DNA of 64,000 nt from NCBI GenBank assembly GCA_001692895.1, contig KV748178.1, forward strand, positions 3,954,536 to 4,018,535, given 5' to 3'. Origin of the DNA: Cenococcum geophilum 1.58 (taxonomy: Eukaryota; Ascomycota; Dothideomycetes; Gloniales; Gloniaceae). Shown one piece after another: positions 11,401 through 23,569 of the stretch. How positions within the stretch are numbered: position 1 is the first letter of the stretch; every line of letters starts with the position of its first letter. The notes under the pieces are model-generated. The model had not been told where the DNA came from. It did no database searches and was given only the letters and a program-made list of their open reading frames with translations. The position numbers and the translations under genes were made by a program.

Positions 11401-11900
11401 CTGGCGAATTGGGGTATTAGCGATGCTGGGAGGGTTTATGCTCTACTTGCGCGGTATTTAGTGCGGTATTTCTATAATTAAATGCTTGACTGTAATTATT
11501 AGTATATAGATAGCTAGATGTTATTAAAAGGACTTATAATTAGTACTCTTAAGTATAAATTCTATTTTACTTCTATGGTATAGCATGCATCGCTAGAATA
11601 TGGCTTATAATACCCCTTGCCGGGCAATATAAGCCTCCTCGTGGGATTTAATGTTAATCTATATAATTTAATCCTTATCTAAGTTGAACCCTACTAATAC
11701 TGTAACCTCTTAAAATAGTAAAAAACTAATTTCTTTAATTATTAGAGTTTCTGTGTTAGCTTTTATAATATTATAGATTATATAAAGCTCTATGGTGTTT
11801 TAGGTAGTTAAGTTTATTCTTTAAAATTAGAAGGTTATATTTTTAAGCAAAAGCGGCTTACCTAATAATATAGGGCCTGGTAATTCCGAGATTTGCTTAA
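8490..11900 (-). pseudogene. SNF2-like helicase, copy A, RIPed
   Basis: Read from right to left, the frame (with CAG/TGG-type stops) shows a Walker A-like segment DGIETGKTVTVYLTI near 10610-10560. Toward the C-terminus it has KAHFIILIELNPSFSK followed by YRIYRISQENPLIIVY (about 8740-8600). The latter corresponds to motifs V and VI of SNF2 helicases (the IHRIGQ box). SNF2 proteins are ATP-driven DNA translocases. Copy B at 16980-20100 is homologous over its length. No transposase has been recognised inside the module itself. Limits are approximate. Confidence 0.6.
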
Positions 11901-13708
11901 GAGTAAATATAGGCGCTAGCGTTATTATGGGTTCGAATTTGGGTTAAGTCTAACTTCTAGGTTCTAACTTGTTTTGCTATTTTATAGCATTAGTTCTCTA
12001 AGATGTTATTAAAGTAATAATAGTATCTTTGGACTAGCTCTTTAAAACACCTTCCCTTTTAGGTAAGTTACTAAGGACCTTTTAGACAAAGTTGTCGCGT
12101 AGTACTTTATCTTTAGTAGTATAAAACGCGACTTTATTAAGCCTGACCTCTACTATATTATTTAAGATTATCTTCTTAATTTCCTTAAGGTGATAAGTAT
12201 TAATTTCCTATCTATCTATAATATCTAAGTCCTTTATAGTAATATATAAAGATACCGAGATAGAATAAAGGAGAAGTAGAGCGTTGCTATATAAGAGTAG
12301 AAGAATCTAGTTAGTGTTTAATAAAGGTGTAAGTCTAAAGTAGGTAAGTAAGATAAACTAATTATAAGAATTAATTAACTGGGCAGATTGCCGTAGTTCT
12401 AGGGTATAAGTCACGGCTTAAAGTAGCAATTAGCGGTTAAACTAATTAATTAACCAATTAATATCGCGTAGAGGTGCCGTGTAAGAGTTAGTTAAGGTAG
12501 TAGAGGTAAAGAGTTAGGCGAAGTAGATATTAAAGTTAAGTGCTCCCGCAGTAACGCTAGTAGGCAAATTACCGTCATCTAATGCTTATTAATGGTAAGG
12601 TAAATTAAGAAGTTCTAGTAAATACNCAGAATNCNAAGTCTAGNGGNATTTTNTNGTAGATTNCCTTAGGTAGTATAAGTCTTATATAGTTATAATCTTT
12701 AGGATTTAAGAACTAAACTAACTTATTAGTTTATTAAACCTTATAAATCCTACTAGACTACTAATATAAAAAGGTAATAACTTAGCTAAGTATAGAATTT
12801 ACGTATTTTTTTTAATTATTTTTTAATAGGAGACTAGGTAAAGCTAATTAAGCCTTTACTATAGCCTCCTTTAAGCCCTCCTATACCGCCCTTAATTAAT
12901 CCTCTATATTAAATAGCCGCTAGTTAAACTGTTTAACTACTTATAGTACTTAATACACCTTATTTGGCATATATAGTACGTCCTCCCTTATAACCTTAAG
13001 CTGGTCCTTTACTAAAAGCTCTTAAAATATTACCTTTCTTTAATTTATATTATGCGCTTTGGTTAGTTATAAATATTATTTTATAACCTTAGAGATAATC
13101 CTACTTTATTACTTAGGCGTCCCGGATTAAATTAACAATAGATATATTTTAAGCCTTCTTAGCTTTTTAAAGTTCCTTAATTTCCGTCTTTAAACTCTCT
13201 ATTTTAGTAATTAGCGGGTAACGCAGTCTATAAAGCATCCTATCCCTTCTTTATGCAACTAATTATCTAACTTATAATATTAAAGAGGTCCCTCTTTATA
13301 GTTTTCTAGTTTCTATAACAGCCATCTCCGCGGCACTATTTTTATTTAACTTGGTTCTCTTTAGACTACGTACAGTAGTATTTCTAGCGGCTAGTAGGAT
13401 AGAATGGGTTGGCGGAGGCTTCTTAATAGGTAGCTAAGCTATCTTTATAGCTTTAGCTACCTTACTATTCTTCTTCTACTTAATTAGAAACCCTCTAATC
13501 TCCTTCTAGTAACTATCCGCCGCTTTCTTCTTTCGCGGCTTTAGAGCTAGCTTAGTGGTCCCATCTCTGTTCTTTAGTAACGCCTTTTTAACATAGGGAC
13601 ACTTAGTGCGCTTAGCTAGGGTAGTTGCATGCCTAGGGTTTTTATTTATCTATAATAACCGATTAGCGTAAGATATTTATAACTCCTTATTGGCATATAT
13701 ACTATTGC
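11900..13708. other. RIPed continuation of module A, unidentified
   Basis: This AT-rich DNA probably contains N-terminal helicase sequence and a further minus-strand coding stretch (12850-13640) that I cannot assign. Similarity to module B ends near 12532. Ambiguous bases (N) are scattered at 12626-12663. Confidence 0.4.
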
Positions 13709-13720
13709 GATGGCCGTCGA

Positions 13721-14727
13721 AATCGGACTCTGCACCTGTACGTGGTGACGGCTACGAACCTGGTCTTCGAAGTTCAGATCCAGAGCCAACGCAGAGACGT
13801 TGTATAGCGTGCGGACAGGACCTGTGGTAGTTATAGGCGTTGAGGGCGGTGGTAAAAAATTTTCAGATGGTGAGATCTTGAAAACCACTACTGTTGGCTC
13901 TCTATAGTATGACGACTACTATATTCTCCTATCTAGGGCACCTGTACGATCCAATATAGATGCATAGTATTTAATATCACCCCCCATCCCCCAGTGGAAA
14001 GCATTGACGACCTTATATTAATAAATAGGTAAACGCGAACAAACAAACAAATGAGTAAATATACGGCCCCTCCTAACCCCTAGGGCGATCGCCTATAGAG
14101 CATACGGTCACTCGCCGTACTGCTATAATACTACTAAAAGCGGCAGCTAGATAACCCCGTACGGTTTTCCTTGTCTCCTCTTAATAGAGTAGTACTCTTA
14201 GAGAGGGCCTAGTAACTAGGGCCTAGGCATAAAAGATACCTAGATACACACACATATATATCCCGCTTTTATCTTTCAGTTTTAGGATAGTAGATTGGAT
14301 AAATCCCCCTTACGCCTTTAATAGGCCTTAGGGGGGGGGAAAGCATGGCGTATATAGTAATAGTTAACAAGAGACAGCATATAGGGGTAGTTAGGATATA
14401 GGGCATAACTATAAGCACACAGCAATTAATTAGTAAGGCCTAGCTAGGACATAGTAAACCCTAGCTTTAGATAAGCTAGAGAAGGAAGTAGTGGTTTCTA
14501 AGGAGTTTAAAACATCTAAGGAGGAGGATGAGCTATAGGCCCGCAGGGCCGCTGCTCGTGCAGGCATAGTAATTTGGGGTTTTTTATCCTACTAAGGTGG
14601 CTTATAGGGTTTTTCCTCCCCCTAATAGCAAGGGGTTTTTCCTGTTAATATTACTTTCCCCTTGTGTACGGAGTAGTCTGCGTAGGCCTAGATAGGATCC
14701 GTATCAGACGTTAATCAAAGAATCTAC
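13721..14727 (+). mobile_element. Short LINE-derived insertion, partly un-RIPed
   Basis: It is flanked by the 12-bp direct repeat TACTATTGCGAT (13709-13720; second copy about 14733-14744). The last 130 bp resemble the 3' end of the LINEs in this window (AGGAGTAGTC..GGATCCG..CAGACGTTAA), so it was probably inserted by LINE machinery. The first 170 bp (13721-13890) are normal-composition DNA unlike any LINE part seen here. They may be a template-switched host RNA copy or an unmutated 5' segment. Either strand can be read for 50-80 codons, but no family is recognised. Confidence 0.55.
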
Positions 14728-14744
14728 TATCTACTATTGCGATA

Positions 14745-15960
14745 TTTACTTTAAAAATAGGTTAAGGGCTAGTATATAGTTAAGTTAAGGGGAAATTAGT
14801 TCTGATATAGAGAGTAGGTAATAAATAGATGGATAGTATTTAGTAGTAAGATTTAAAAGGGAAGCTTATTTTTATTAACGTTAAGAATACATATAAAGCG
14901 GATAGGTGGTAGTAATTTAGGGGAAGACTTTAATAGAGGATTATCCTATATAATCGGCAGCTGGTTAATAAAGGAAGGGCAGAAACCTATAGTTATAATA
15001 TTATATATTATAACATTTTACCCAACTTCCTTAAATATATATATATAGGTGGTGGCCTTCTATAGCATTTTATCGGCATTATAAGTTAACACGTTTTGGT
15101 AAGACTTGCTAATAAAATCACGCTAGCTAGGGTGCCTGTAGTATGCTAACCTAGGTAGGAGCGCCTAAAGCGCCTAATATAAAAAGTCTTTTTTACCAGA
15201 TAAAGGGATATAGAGCTTAAAGCTCCTTACTGTTTGGTTACAAATCGCCTCTATATTATAACTGTTCAATCTATACGCCTTTTAGTGTTACCCGTTTTAT
15301 AATTAGTGGTGGCTACTACTATAGCTTATTTAAATCTATAATTAAGTTAATTATTTAGTAAGGCTCCAAAATAAGGCTCTAGATTTAACTTCGCATATTA
15401 ATGCATAATTAACGTTAGTAAGCAATTTAAAAGAGCCCCTCTCTGCCACTAGGCCTCTATTGCGACTCCCTACTTTAGTATAGTAATAGAGCCTCCTCCT
15501 TAATTAACGTCCTCTCTATAATCGGCGTTTCCTATATCTTTACTTACCTCCTGTATAAACCCCCTAAAAATAAGCTTATCGCAATCAAGAAGGTTAAGAT
15601 AATAACATTATATAAGGTATGTAAACGCGACTGTAGTATTGCAATTAGGGTATATATCTGGAACGAGCCGTGTACTAGTATAAAGAGAATAGCAGTAGAA
15701 TAAGCGGGTGTTTTAGATTCTATGGCTAATGCGCCCCTTAATAGACACTAAGTCAGTAGTAGAGCTCTAGGAGTTATTAATTGGCCTTATATTAAGCACG
15801 GAGTTATTAATAATCTATTCTTCCTTAGCCGTATTTTAAATTAGGTATAGATCTAGAGCTCTAAGAGCTATATTAACTTTATATTCACTCCACTCTACTA
15901 ATTAAATAGTTAGATTTAAAGTTTATATTAATTATAACTCTAACTAGGAGCTCTAATCTA
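14745..15960. other. RIPed DNA between the two helicase modules
   Basis: No family was identified in this AT-rich DNA. By position it continues module A beyond the short LINE insertion. No clear terminus or duplication was found where module B begins. Confidence 0.3.
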
Positions 15961-15964
15961 ATAA

Positions 15965-16970
15965 AATCACTGTCTTAAAGAGCAAACTAGCAGACTTTAA
16001 TCACTAAGCGCGAAATTGCCGCATATTACCTAGTATACGCCCAGTTTCTTAAGCGGTAAGCTAACAGACTTCTATTACTAAGCGAGAAATTGCTGTATAT
16101 TACCTAGTATATTACCTAGTTCCTTAAGCGGCAAGCTAGTAAACTTTCATCACTAAGTGCGAAATTGCCGTATATTACCTAGTATACCGCCCAGTTCCTT
16201 AAGCGGTAAGCTAGTAGACTTCTATCACTAAGTACGAAGTTGCCGTATATTGCTAGGCACATTACCTAATTCTTTAAATTGCAAGCTAGCAGGTGTCGCC
16301 TATTAGTAGAGTATTCCGACATATTAGCTCGCATATTGCCCGGCTCCTATATCGTAAGCTAGCAGACTTACTATATTAATAGAGCACCACAATACATTGC
16401 CTGGCGCATTACTTGGGTCCTTAAATAGCAAACTAGTAGGCGCTGCTTATTAATAGAGCACTATGATATACCTAATCGTGCGTTGCCTAGTTCCTATATT
16501 GCAAGCTAGTAAGCTCCTCTTATAAGTAGAGTATTCCGAATATTAGCTTATACATTACCTAGTTCCCACATCGTAAGTTAGCGGCTTCTTTTATTAATGG
16601 AGCACTACGATATATCACCTATGCATTACCCGGTTTCTTAAATAGTAAGATAGTACCTTCTCTTATTAATAAAAGAATTGCGGTATATTACTAATATATC
16701 GCTTAGTTCTATAAAAAATAACTTAGCATATGCCTTCCATTAGCCATAAGACTGCTATATATTGCTAAGTATATTACTTAATTCTATAATAAAAAAAAAT
16801 CTAGCATTTGCCTTTTACTAACTATAAGACTACGGAATACTGCCTACTATATTGCCTAATTCTAAAAATAATAGTCTATTATATTTCTTCTACTAGAGAA
16901 GAATTTACGGCAAACTACCCAGTATATTGCCTAATTCCGCGCTAAAAGGATTAAAAATATATCGCTACTA
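15965..16970. repeat. Tandem array B, degenerate units of about 75 bp
   Basis: These are the same blocks as array A (CCTTAAGCGG(C/T)AAGCTAG, TTGCCGTATATTACC), in the same order and orientation. They include the diverged right-hand variants with ATATTAGCTC and the final ATTGCGG/TATTGCC units. Confidence 0.85.
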
Positions 16971-16979
16971 TAATCTATA

Positions 16980-19900
16980 ACATTTATATTAGCTACTTTT
17001 TTAAATTTCTGGGCTTATTTATATTTACGTTCTTCTTAAACTTAAGCTTATTTAGAATTCTACTTTTAATATAGGAAGCCGTTAATAGTAACACCCTCTG
17101 TAATAGCCTTTAGAAATAATAAGAGAATTTATAGTCCGTTTAGTTGCTTCTACGAGTTATAAATTATATGGTCTTTTTACTTTAGTAGTGTTCCTCTAGG
17201 GAGGCATATAACGGCATCCTTGCTATATTTAGCAACTAAGGCCTAAAATAAGTATTAGCTTAGAGTTCTAGTTAAGCGTGCTGCTATTAAGAGGTAAAAA
17301 GATAGAATATTTTGCTACTTACTGGTATATATACCGCCCTAATAAATAAAAAATTAGTACTAATAAAAAATTTGCTACGATAGCCTTTAACATATAGTGC
17401 TGCTGTAATTTCTTTATAGATAGCTAAAAGCGTCTTAAACTTCGCGTCATTATAAAGAATTTCCTCCTTATTCTAATCTAAGATACTTTTAATAGGATTT
17501 TTAACTGCGTTAGTGTAGTATTAGACTAGATGTTTATTTTTTTTATTATCCAGAAGATCCTTATTAAATCTATCCTTCTATAAAAGTAACCCGGGCGTTA
17601 TTACTGTATCACAGCACGTAAAGTAGCTGCTTGAGGAGCTGCTAGCCATTTATACTAGTTTTTTCCTAGTAGGAGAACTATCTTCTCTTATTTAACCATT
17701 TTCTGCTAGAATGCCTCTTCTATTTCTAACACTATTACACCTTCTATACTATATAGGAATTTAAGTTCTTTAGTTTTATAATTACACTTTACGTGTTAAA
17801 TTTAGAGCTAGCCTAGGACAGCTTTTAGTTTTCGGTTATTAAAGTCAATAGTATCCCAGTTACGGCGAATAAGAAAATTTATAAAAATTAGGCTACTAAC
17901 CTTAACTAATTCTTTATATGTTATAGACTACAAGGCACTTTTAGGGTTGCTCCTTCCCTACTTTCAAAATTGGGTCTATAGTTTAGCTATTTTATTAACT
18001 TCCACGGACGTGTATTTTCTAAAAATACTAGGTTAGCTTAAGCAATTACCTAATCTGTATCTTTAAGGGCGCTTATAATAAACTAGCATATATCTATAAC
18101 ACTATTCTCTATTACTGTGCTGGAAATAGCCTAAGTAAAGAATCTTAGGTATAGCGGTACCACTTTTTTTTTAAGAACGAAGGAATTGGTTAATATAAGT
18201 TTCTTAATTTTTTTTATTATAAAACTTATCCTATAAGATTCTGCTAAAGAGCGTAGTTGTGATAGTCTATATACTTCTATAGAGGGCCATTAGAGAACTA
18301 TAAGTAGGGCGATTTCTTTTTACCTATAAGAGTCCGACTATTATTTATTACATCGTGATCTAACTAGTCCCCTAAAGTCCCCATTTAAAGCTATTCCTAA
18401 GGGTTTAGTCGCGCCATTTCTTTAGACATACCTTCTGTCTTATAGCATATTACAAACCATAGTAGCGTCTGCTCTTTTATTATAAGCGTAGAGTCTTTAA
18501 ATAACAAGATATAATTGTCTCTCTAGCTAGTAATTACACTTAGAATTATAATAACTAGACTTGCACTATGCTGTCTTCGTATTATAGATATGGCGTTTTA
18601 ATTTACATATAAGTATGGAAAAGGCATCTTGTCCTAGCTAGGACACTTAGTGTCTTTAGCCTAGTTATCCTTCTATAGATACTAATTCGCATTCCCAGCC
18701 GCTTAATTAGCAGCTACTTCGTCTAGGTTTATAGCATAGTAGTAGCTAAGGACAATAGTTAAGTACGCAGTTATAATTTTTCTGGTTTCTATATATTAGC
18801 AAAAACCCCACCATTTAGTTACGTGCGCTCTTAGTGGAATATCTTAGATGCGCCATATAACTAGTATAGGAATAATTTAAACTTTAGATTTAGACCCTAT
18901 TTACTAGGAATGGAGACCAGGTTCTTCGCTAAGACGGCCTTTTTAGGAACTCTATATAGCTTAGCCGAACGTTTATATATCTACTACTCCATTCGTTAAA
19001 CCCTACCTCCTACTTTAGCTATAGCGGCCTCTTAAAATCTAAAAAGAGCTAATATTAGTCTAATTTAAGATGACTATATGCTTATACCTTTGCGTAATAG
19101 GCATTATAGCCTATATCTTTTTAGCTTAGGTTATATTATCCTTAAGCGCATTTTCACCTAAGGTATCTTAGATCGCATTGGTTTCTATAGTTTTACTAAA
19201 AGCTTTTTACGGGTATAAAGTTTAATTATTATATAGAGTTTAAGCTAATTAAGGATATAAAGCAGTTTTACTCTAGGGAGTATCGCAATTGTCCTTGCCG
19301 TGTTCTATATTATTAGGATTATCCGTAGGCTGGATACTAGATTATTGCGGCAGCTTACGGCAGTTTGCCGCAGTTTGCCCGTGGATGCCTCTAGTAGGTT
19401 ACTCCCTTTTATAACTACATTTCTTCGGACTTAGTAGACTTAGAATACCGCTACGTGTTAATAAGATAGATAAAGTATCACTCTTATTCTCGCTATTTTT
19501 ATTAGTAAACTTAATGTCTAAGTGCTTGTGGATCAGCTTAGGCATAATCTTCTGCCATTTCTTAGGTGCGGCCTTAGCGCGCGAATACTAGTAGGCTAGA
19601 GTATCGGCAATTCTAGGAGGGTTTATGCCCTACTTATTTAGTAATTAGTACGGTGCTTTTATAATTAAATGCTTAACTATAATTATTAGTATATAGACAG
19701 CTAGATGTTATTAAAGGGACTTATAATCCGTACTTTTAAGTAGAAATTCTACTCTGCTTCTATTGTATAGCATACACTACTAAAATATAGCTTATAATGG
19801 CCCTTGCTAGGTAATATAAACCTCCTTATTAGTAACCACATCGAGCTAGGTAATTTTATTCTTGTCTAAGATAAAACCTACTAATACTACAACCTTTTAA

Positions 19901-20100
19901 AATAGCAAGAAGCTAATTTCTTTAACTGTTGGAGTTTCTATATTGCCTTTTAAAATTTATAGACTATATAAAGCTCTATAGTGCTTTAGGTAATTAGGTT
20001 TATTCTTTAAAACTAGAAGGTTATATTTTTAAGTAAAAACAGCTTATTTAGTGATATAAAACCGTATAATTTAGAGATTGACTTAGAAGTAAATGTACGT
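16980..20100 (-). pseudogene. SNF2-like helicase, copy B, RIPed
   Basis: It is collinear with copy A. Matching blocks include CCTCTAGGGAGGCATATAAC (17194 region versus 8842), the Walker A-like region (about 18760-18800), and the stretch ending GGTAAAGAGT near 20702 (versus 12532). It is diverged from copy A by many C-to-T/G-to-A differences and some indels, as expected for two repeats mutated independently. Part of copy A around 9880-9960 has no counterpart near 18250, so B carries a small deletion. Inactive. Confidence 0.55.
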
Positions 20101-20709
20101 ACTAGTGTTATTATAGGTTTAAATTAGGTTTAACTTCTAGGTTCTAACTTTATAATATTTTGCCATTTAGTGGTATTAGTTCTTTAGGATAACATAAAAG
20201 GAATAATAGCCTATTTAAACTAGCTGTTTAAAGCACGTTCCTTCTTAGGTAAGTTACTAAGAATCTTCTAAATAAACTAATTACGTGGTACTTTATCTTT
20301 GGCAGTATAAAACATAGATTTTTTAAGCCTAGCCTCTTATATATTATCCAGGATTATATTTCTTAATTTTCTTAAAGTGATAGTATTAATATCCCATCCC
20401 TTTGTAATATCTAAGTCCTTTATTATAATGTATAAAGATACTAAAACGGAATAAAGAAGGAGTAGAGCGTTGCTATATAAAAGTAGAAGAATCTAGTTAG
20501 TATTTGGTAAAGGTATAAGTCTAAAGTAGGTAGGTAAGATAAACCAATTATAAGAGTTAATCTGCTAGGTAGATTGCCGTAGTTTTAGGAAATAAGTCGC
20601 AGCTTAAAGTAGTAATTAGCGGTTAAACTAATTAATTAACTGATTAATGTCGCGTAGAGGTGCCGTGCGAGAGTTGGTTAAGGTAGTAGAGGTAAAGAGT
20701 ATAAAGTAA

Positions 20710-21928
20710 AGTGGATAAGCCTAAGGCAAATACTCTTGCTAATAGAATATAACGCGCGCGCGTTAAAGGGCAATTTACTATAGCAGATTGCCGCTAAATA
20801 CGCTTCCTCTAATTATAGAAAATATTCTTTATAAATAACTAGCATTGGGCAGAGTTAAAAATACATTAGAATATGCAACCTAAAAATAAAGGTTAATGCG
20901 CCTAGGACGTTTTACCTGCCTATAATTAATATTTTGGCTTAATTAAGATCGCTTTAATATACCCTTTTAAGTAGGGCTCCTAGTAAATGATTAAAACTCT
21001 AAATAGTATTAGATTTAAAGCTATAAGGACTACTACTATATACTACGTATATTCGCGACCGCAAAAACAATTATATCCTTAGAGGCTTTAAGCGTTTATT
21101 ATATTATATACTTTAAAAGTCACACATTCCGAACTAGTATAATTATTAGTATATCTACCCATAACTCCTCCATCTCTAGGTTAACTCTAGCATCCTAGGC
21201 AATATTAAGAAATTTAGGGAAATCTAAAAGACTTATTCACCCTTCCGCTGAGTTAGTTTAAAGTAGGCTAGCACTTAAGTCTATATAAATTATAGACCGG
21301 GGTATATTCTCTGGATCTTAATATATATAGATTACGAGACCCTAAACGTTATATTTGTTAATATATTTAGATAAAAGAGATTAATATACGTCCTAAGGCT
21401 CTATACAAGGGTACCCTATAGTAGAATTTATAGCTCTATACTAAAGTCCTAATTTAGTACTGGCCTAGCTAGCTTTCTTACGCATATTTAACTGCGTGCA
21501 AGTAAGGAGATATTAGGCTACTTTCTTAGTCCACCTAACCAGAGCATTACTAAACTCTAGGATTTAATTAACGATTTTAACTATAATCTTACTTCAAATA
21601 GCGTAATTTATGCGGTCTCGGAAGCGTATAGATATTATATTGCCCTTATTTATAATATCCTTAACTACCCCTTTAATCTTATATAAATAAGCGCTACTAA
21701 TACTAAACCTAGATATAATCTGCTTATCCTTTCTAGGAGTTTTACCGGTAGACTTATACTATACCTCCTCTATAGTATACACACTATCTAATTATATTAT
21801 TACTATACTAGGTACGTATAGTATTAGCAAGGGATAGGGATTAAAGGTTTATAAATGTTTAGCGGTTATAAATTAATTATAATAGGTACTATAGGATATA
21901 ATACTGCTTTATATATTATTAGCGCTTA
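20710..21928 (-). pseudogene. Unidentified RIPed coding-like stretch beside helicase B
   Basis: The minus strand at about 21780-21400 can be read with few stops. It gives a basic segment (TPRKDKQIISRFSISSAYLYK) and a later RWTKKVA region. This could be a DNA-binding N-terminal part or a separate gene. No family was recognised. Starts and ends are unknown. Confidence 0.25.
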
Positions 21929-23440
21929 CTAGCTAATCCATTTTATAAGAAAACGCAACCAATCTGCAGATCTCCAGCATATAATTCGCATCCAAGGCTT
22001 TAGGGGTTAACCAGTTCAGGGCCTAAGGGTATTAGGAGTATAGGTAGACAGCAAGCTCCGGTGGAGCGCACATGCGGCGTAAGCAGCCCATAAAGGCCAA
22101 GTATAGTTCATCGCTTTATCTAGGATTGTTAATTCCACATAGGGTCCATGCTTCTAGAGGTCACGCCTACTATATATAGCAGTCGTCCGGCCAACCATAA
22201 CATATAGATCCAGTATTTGGGCCATTAGAGAAACTAAAAAGGGCCCCCCTAAATTACTCCTTAAACCACTTTAAAAGGTCCAGACAGCCTGCCTTTAGAG
22301 TATTACAGGTGGGTATAAGCGAATGGCCACAGCACTGCTTGAGAAGGAATCTAATATTCCCCCCCTATAGTTATATATTAAAGCCGCTGCAATATAAAGG
22401 ACGTAAAATAAATGTAACTCTAATGTTATAAAGTATATTAAGACACGCCTAAGTAAACTATAGAGGGACCTTAGGGTGCCCTATAGGAGAATAAACCAAC
22501 AACCCTAAAGTAGGGAAGAGATATTAGAGAAACAGGTAAAGAAAGTAAAAGAAGAATAGTGCCGCTTTAGGGCCCAGGCCCATATAGAGGAAGAAGGGAG
22601 ACGCGTAAGAGGTTAGTAAAGATAACAGTAAGACAGAGAAAGGAGCTAAAGTAGAACATATAAGAACGCTAGAAAACCATCTACTGCAATATAATACTGG
22701 TTAGACCAACGCTGGAGAGGCAAATAGGAGTTAAAGGTATAGAGGCTAACTTAGGCAAGACAAACCTAAGCTATAGTATGGTTAATGCTATAGGGGGTAA
22801 ATACCTAAGGGCTCTAAGAAGGCCTAATAAAGGTAGAAAATATAATAGTAATACTCTTAAGAACAGGAATAATAGGACTAAAAGATTGGCTTTACTGGGT
22901 GGGTGTCCTAGTAGGTAGCCTGAGATGCAAATATAGCTAGCTAAGATAGACACTAAAACACATAATACTACTATGCCCCCTACGCACCAATTAAGAAATA
23001 ATGCTCTTAGTAGCTGGTATAGAGAACTATAATACACTACTCTTAATATAAAAAGGCCTTAAGGCGGTTACCTAGTGGCTTATTAGTTAAAATATGCTAA
23101 ATTAGTTCCGGGTTGCAAGGGAAATAGTAATAAAAGGTAAGGGGGCGAGCAGCAGGTGCCCCCTAGTAACTCTATAGTAGTAGAGTAATAGTTTATAATA
23201 CTAGCGCGTCCGTAGGCTTGTTACGGCAGCAGTGGTTCCTAAGGAGGTTAAACAGTAAGGTAGTAGAGCACTATAGGCGACTCGTAGGCGCTAAGTAGGC
23301 GAGTCCCAAAAGGCGGGGAGATGGATCACGGGGTTTTCTTATTTTTCTTAAATAGAGTTTTCTCCCTATATGTAAATAAGGAGTAGTCCGCGTGGGCCCG
23401 ATAGGGATCCGAATTAGACGTTAAGCAATGAATTATTATT
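21929..23440 (+). mobile_element. 5'-truncated Tad-like LINE fragment (LINE-2)
   Basis: A 16-bp target duplication, ATATTATTAGCGCTTA, lies at 21913-21928 and 23441-23456. The content matches the last 1.5 kb of LINE-1 (from about 34320): the tail of the reverse-transcriptase ORF, 3' UTR and ATT tail. 5' truncation with intact 3' end is typical of LINE retrotransposition. It is less RIPed than LINE-1 in places. Confidence 0.9.
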
Positions 23441-23569
23441 ATATTATTAGCGCTTAGAATAATATGCTACTTAGTATATTTAACTTATAATTTAAAAGGA
23501 GCAAGCCGTTATAGTTAGTTATTAGGATAGCTAGTAGATCACCGTAGATTACGGCTATTAGATTAGTTA

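Noticed and set aside
8480..20700. Starship-type (tyrosine recombinase captain) cargo region
   Set aside because: No DUF3435-like tyrosine recombinase motifs were seen; the element has inverted termini and a Plavaka-type transposase instead.
22771..23037. Hydrophobic minus-strand ORF that looks like a membrane protein (also 35142-35345 and 63487-63693)
   Set aside because: It appears in all three LINE 3' regions antisense to the LINE and is explained by strand composition of the conserved plus-strand sequence.
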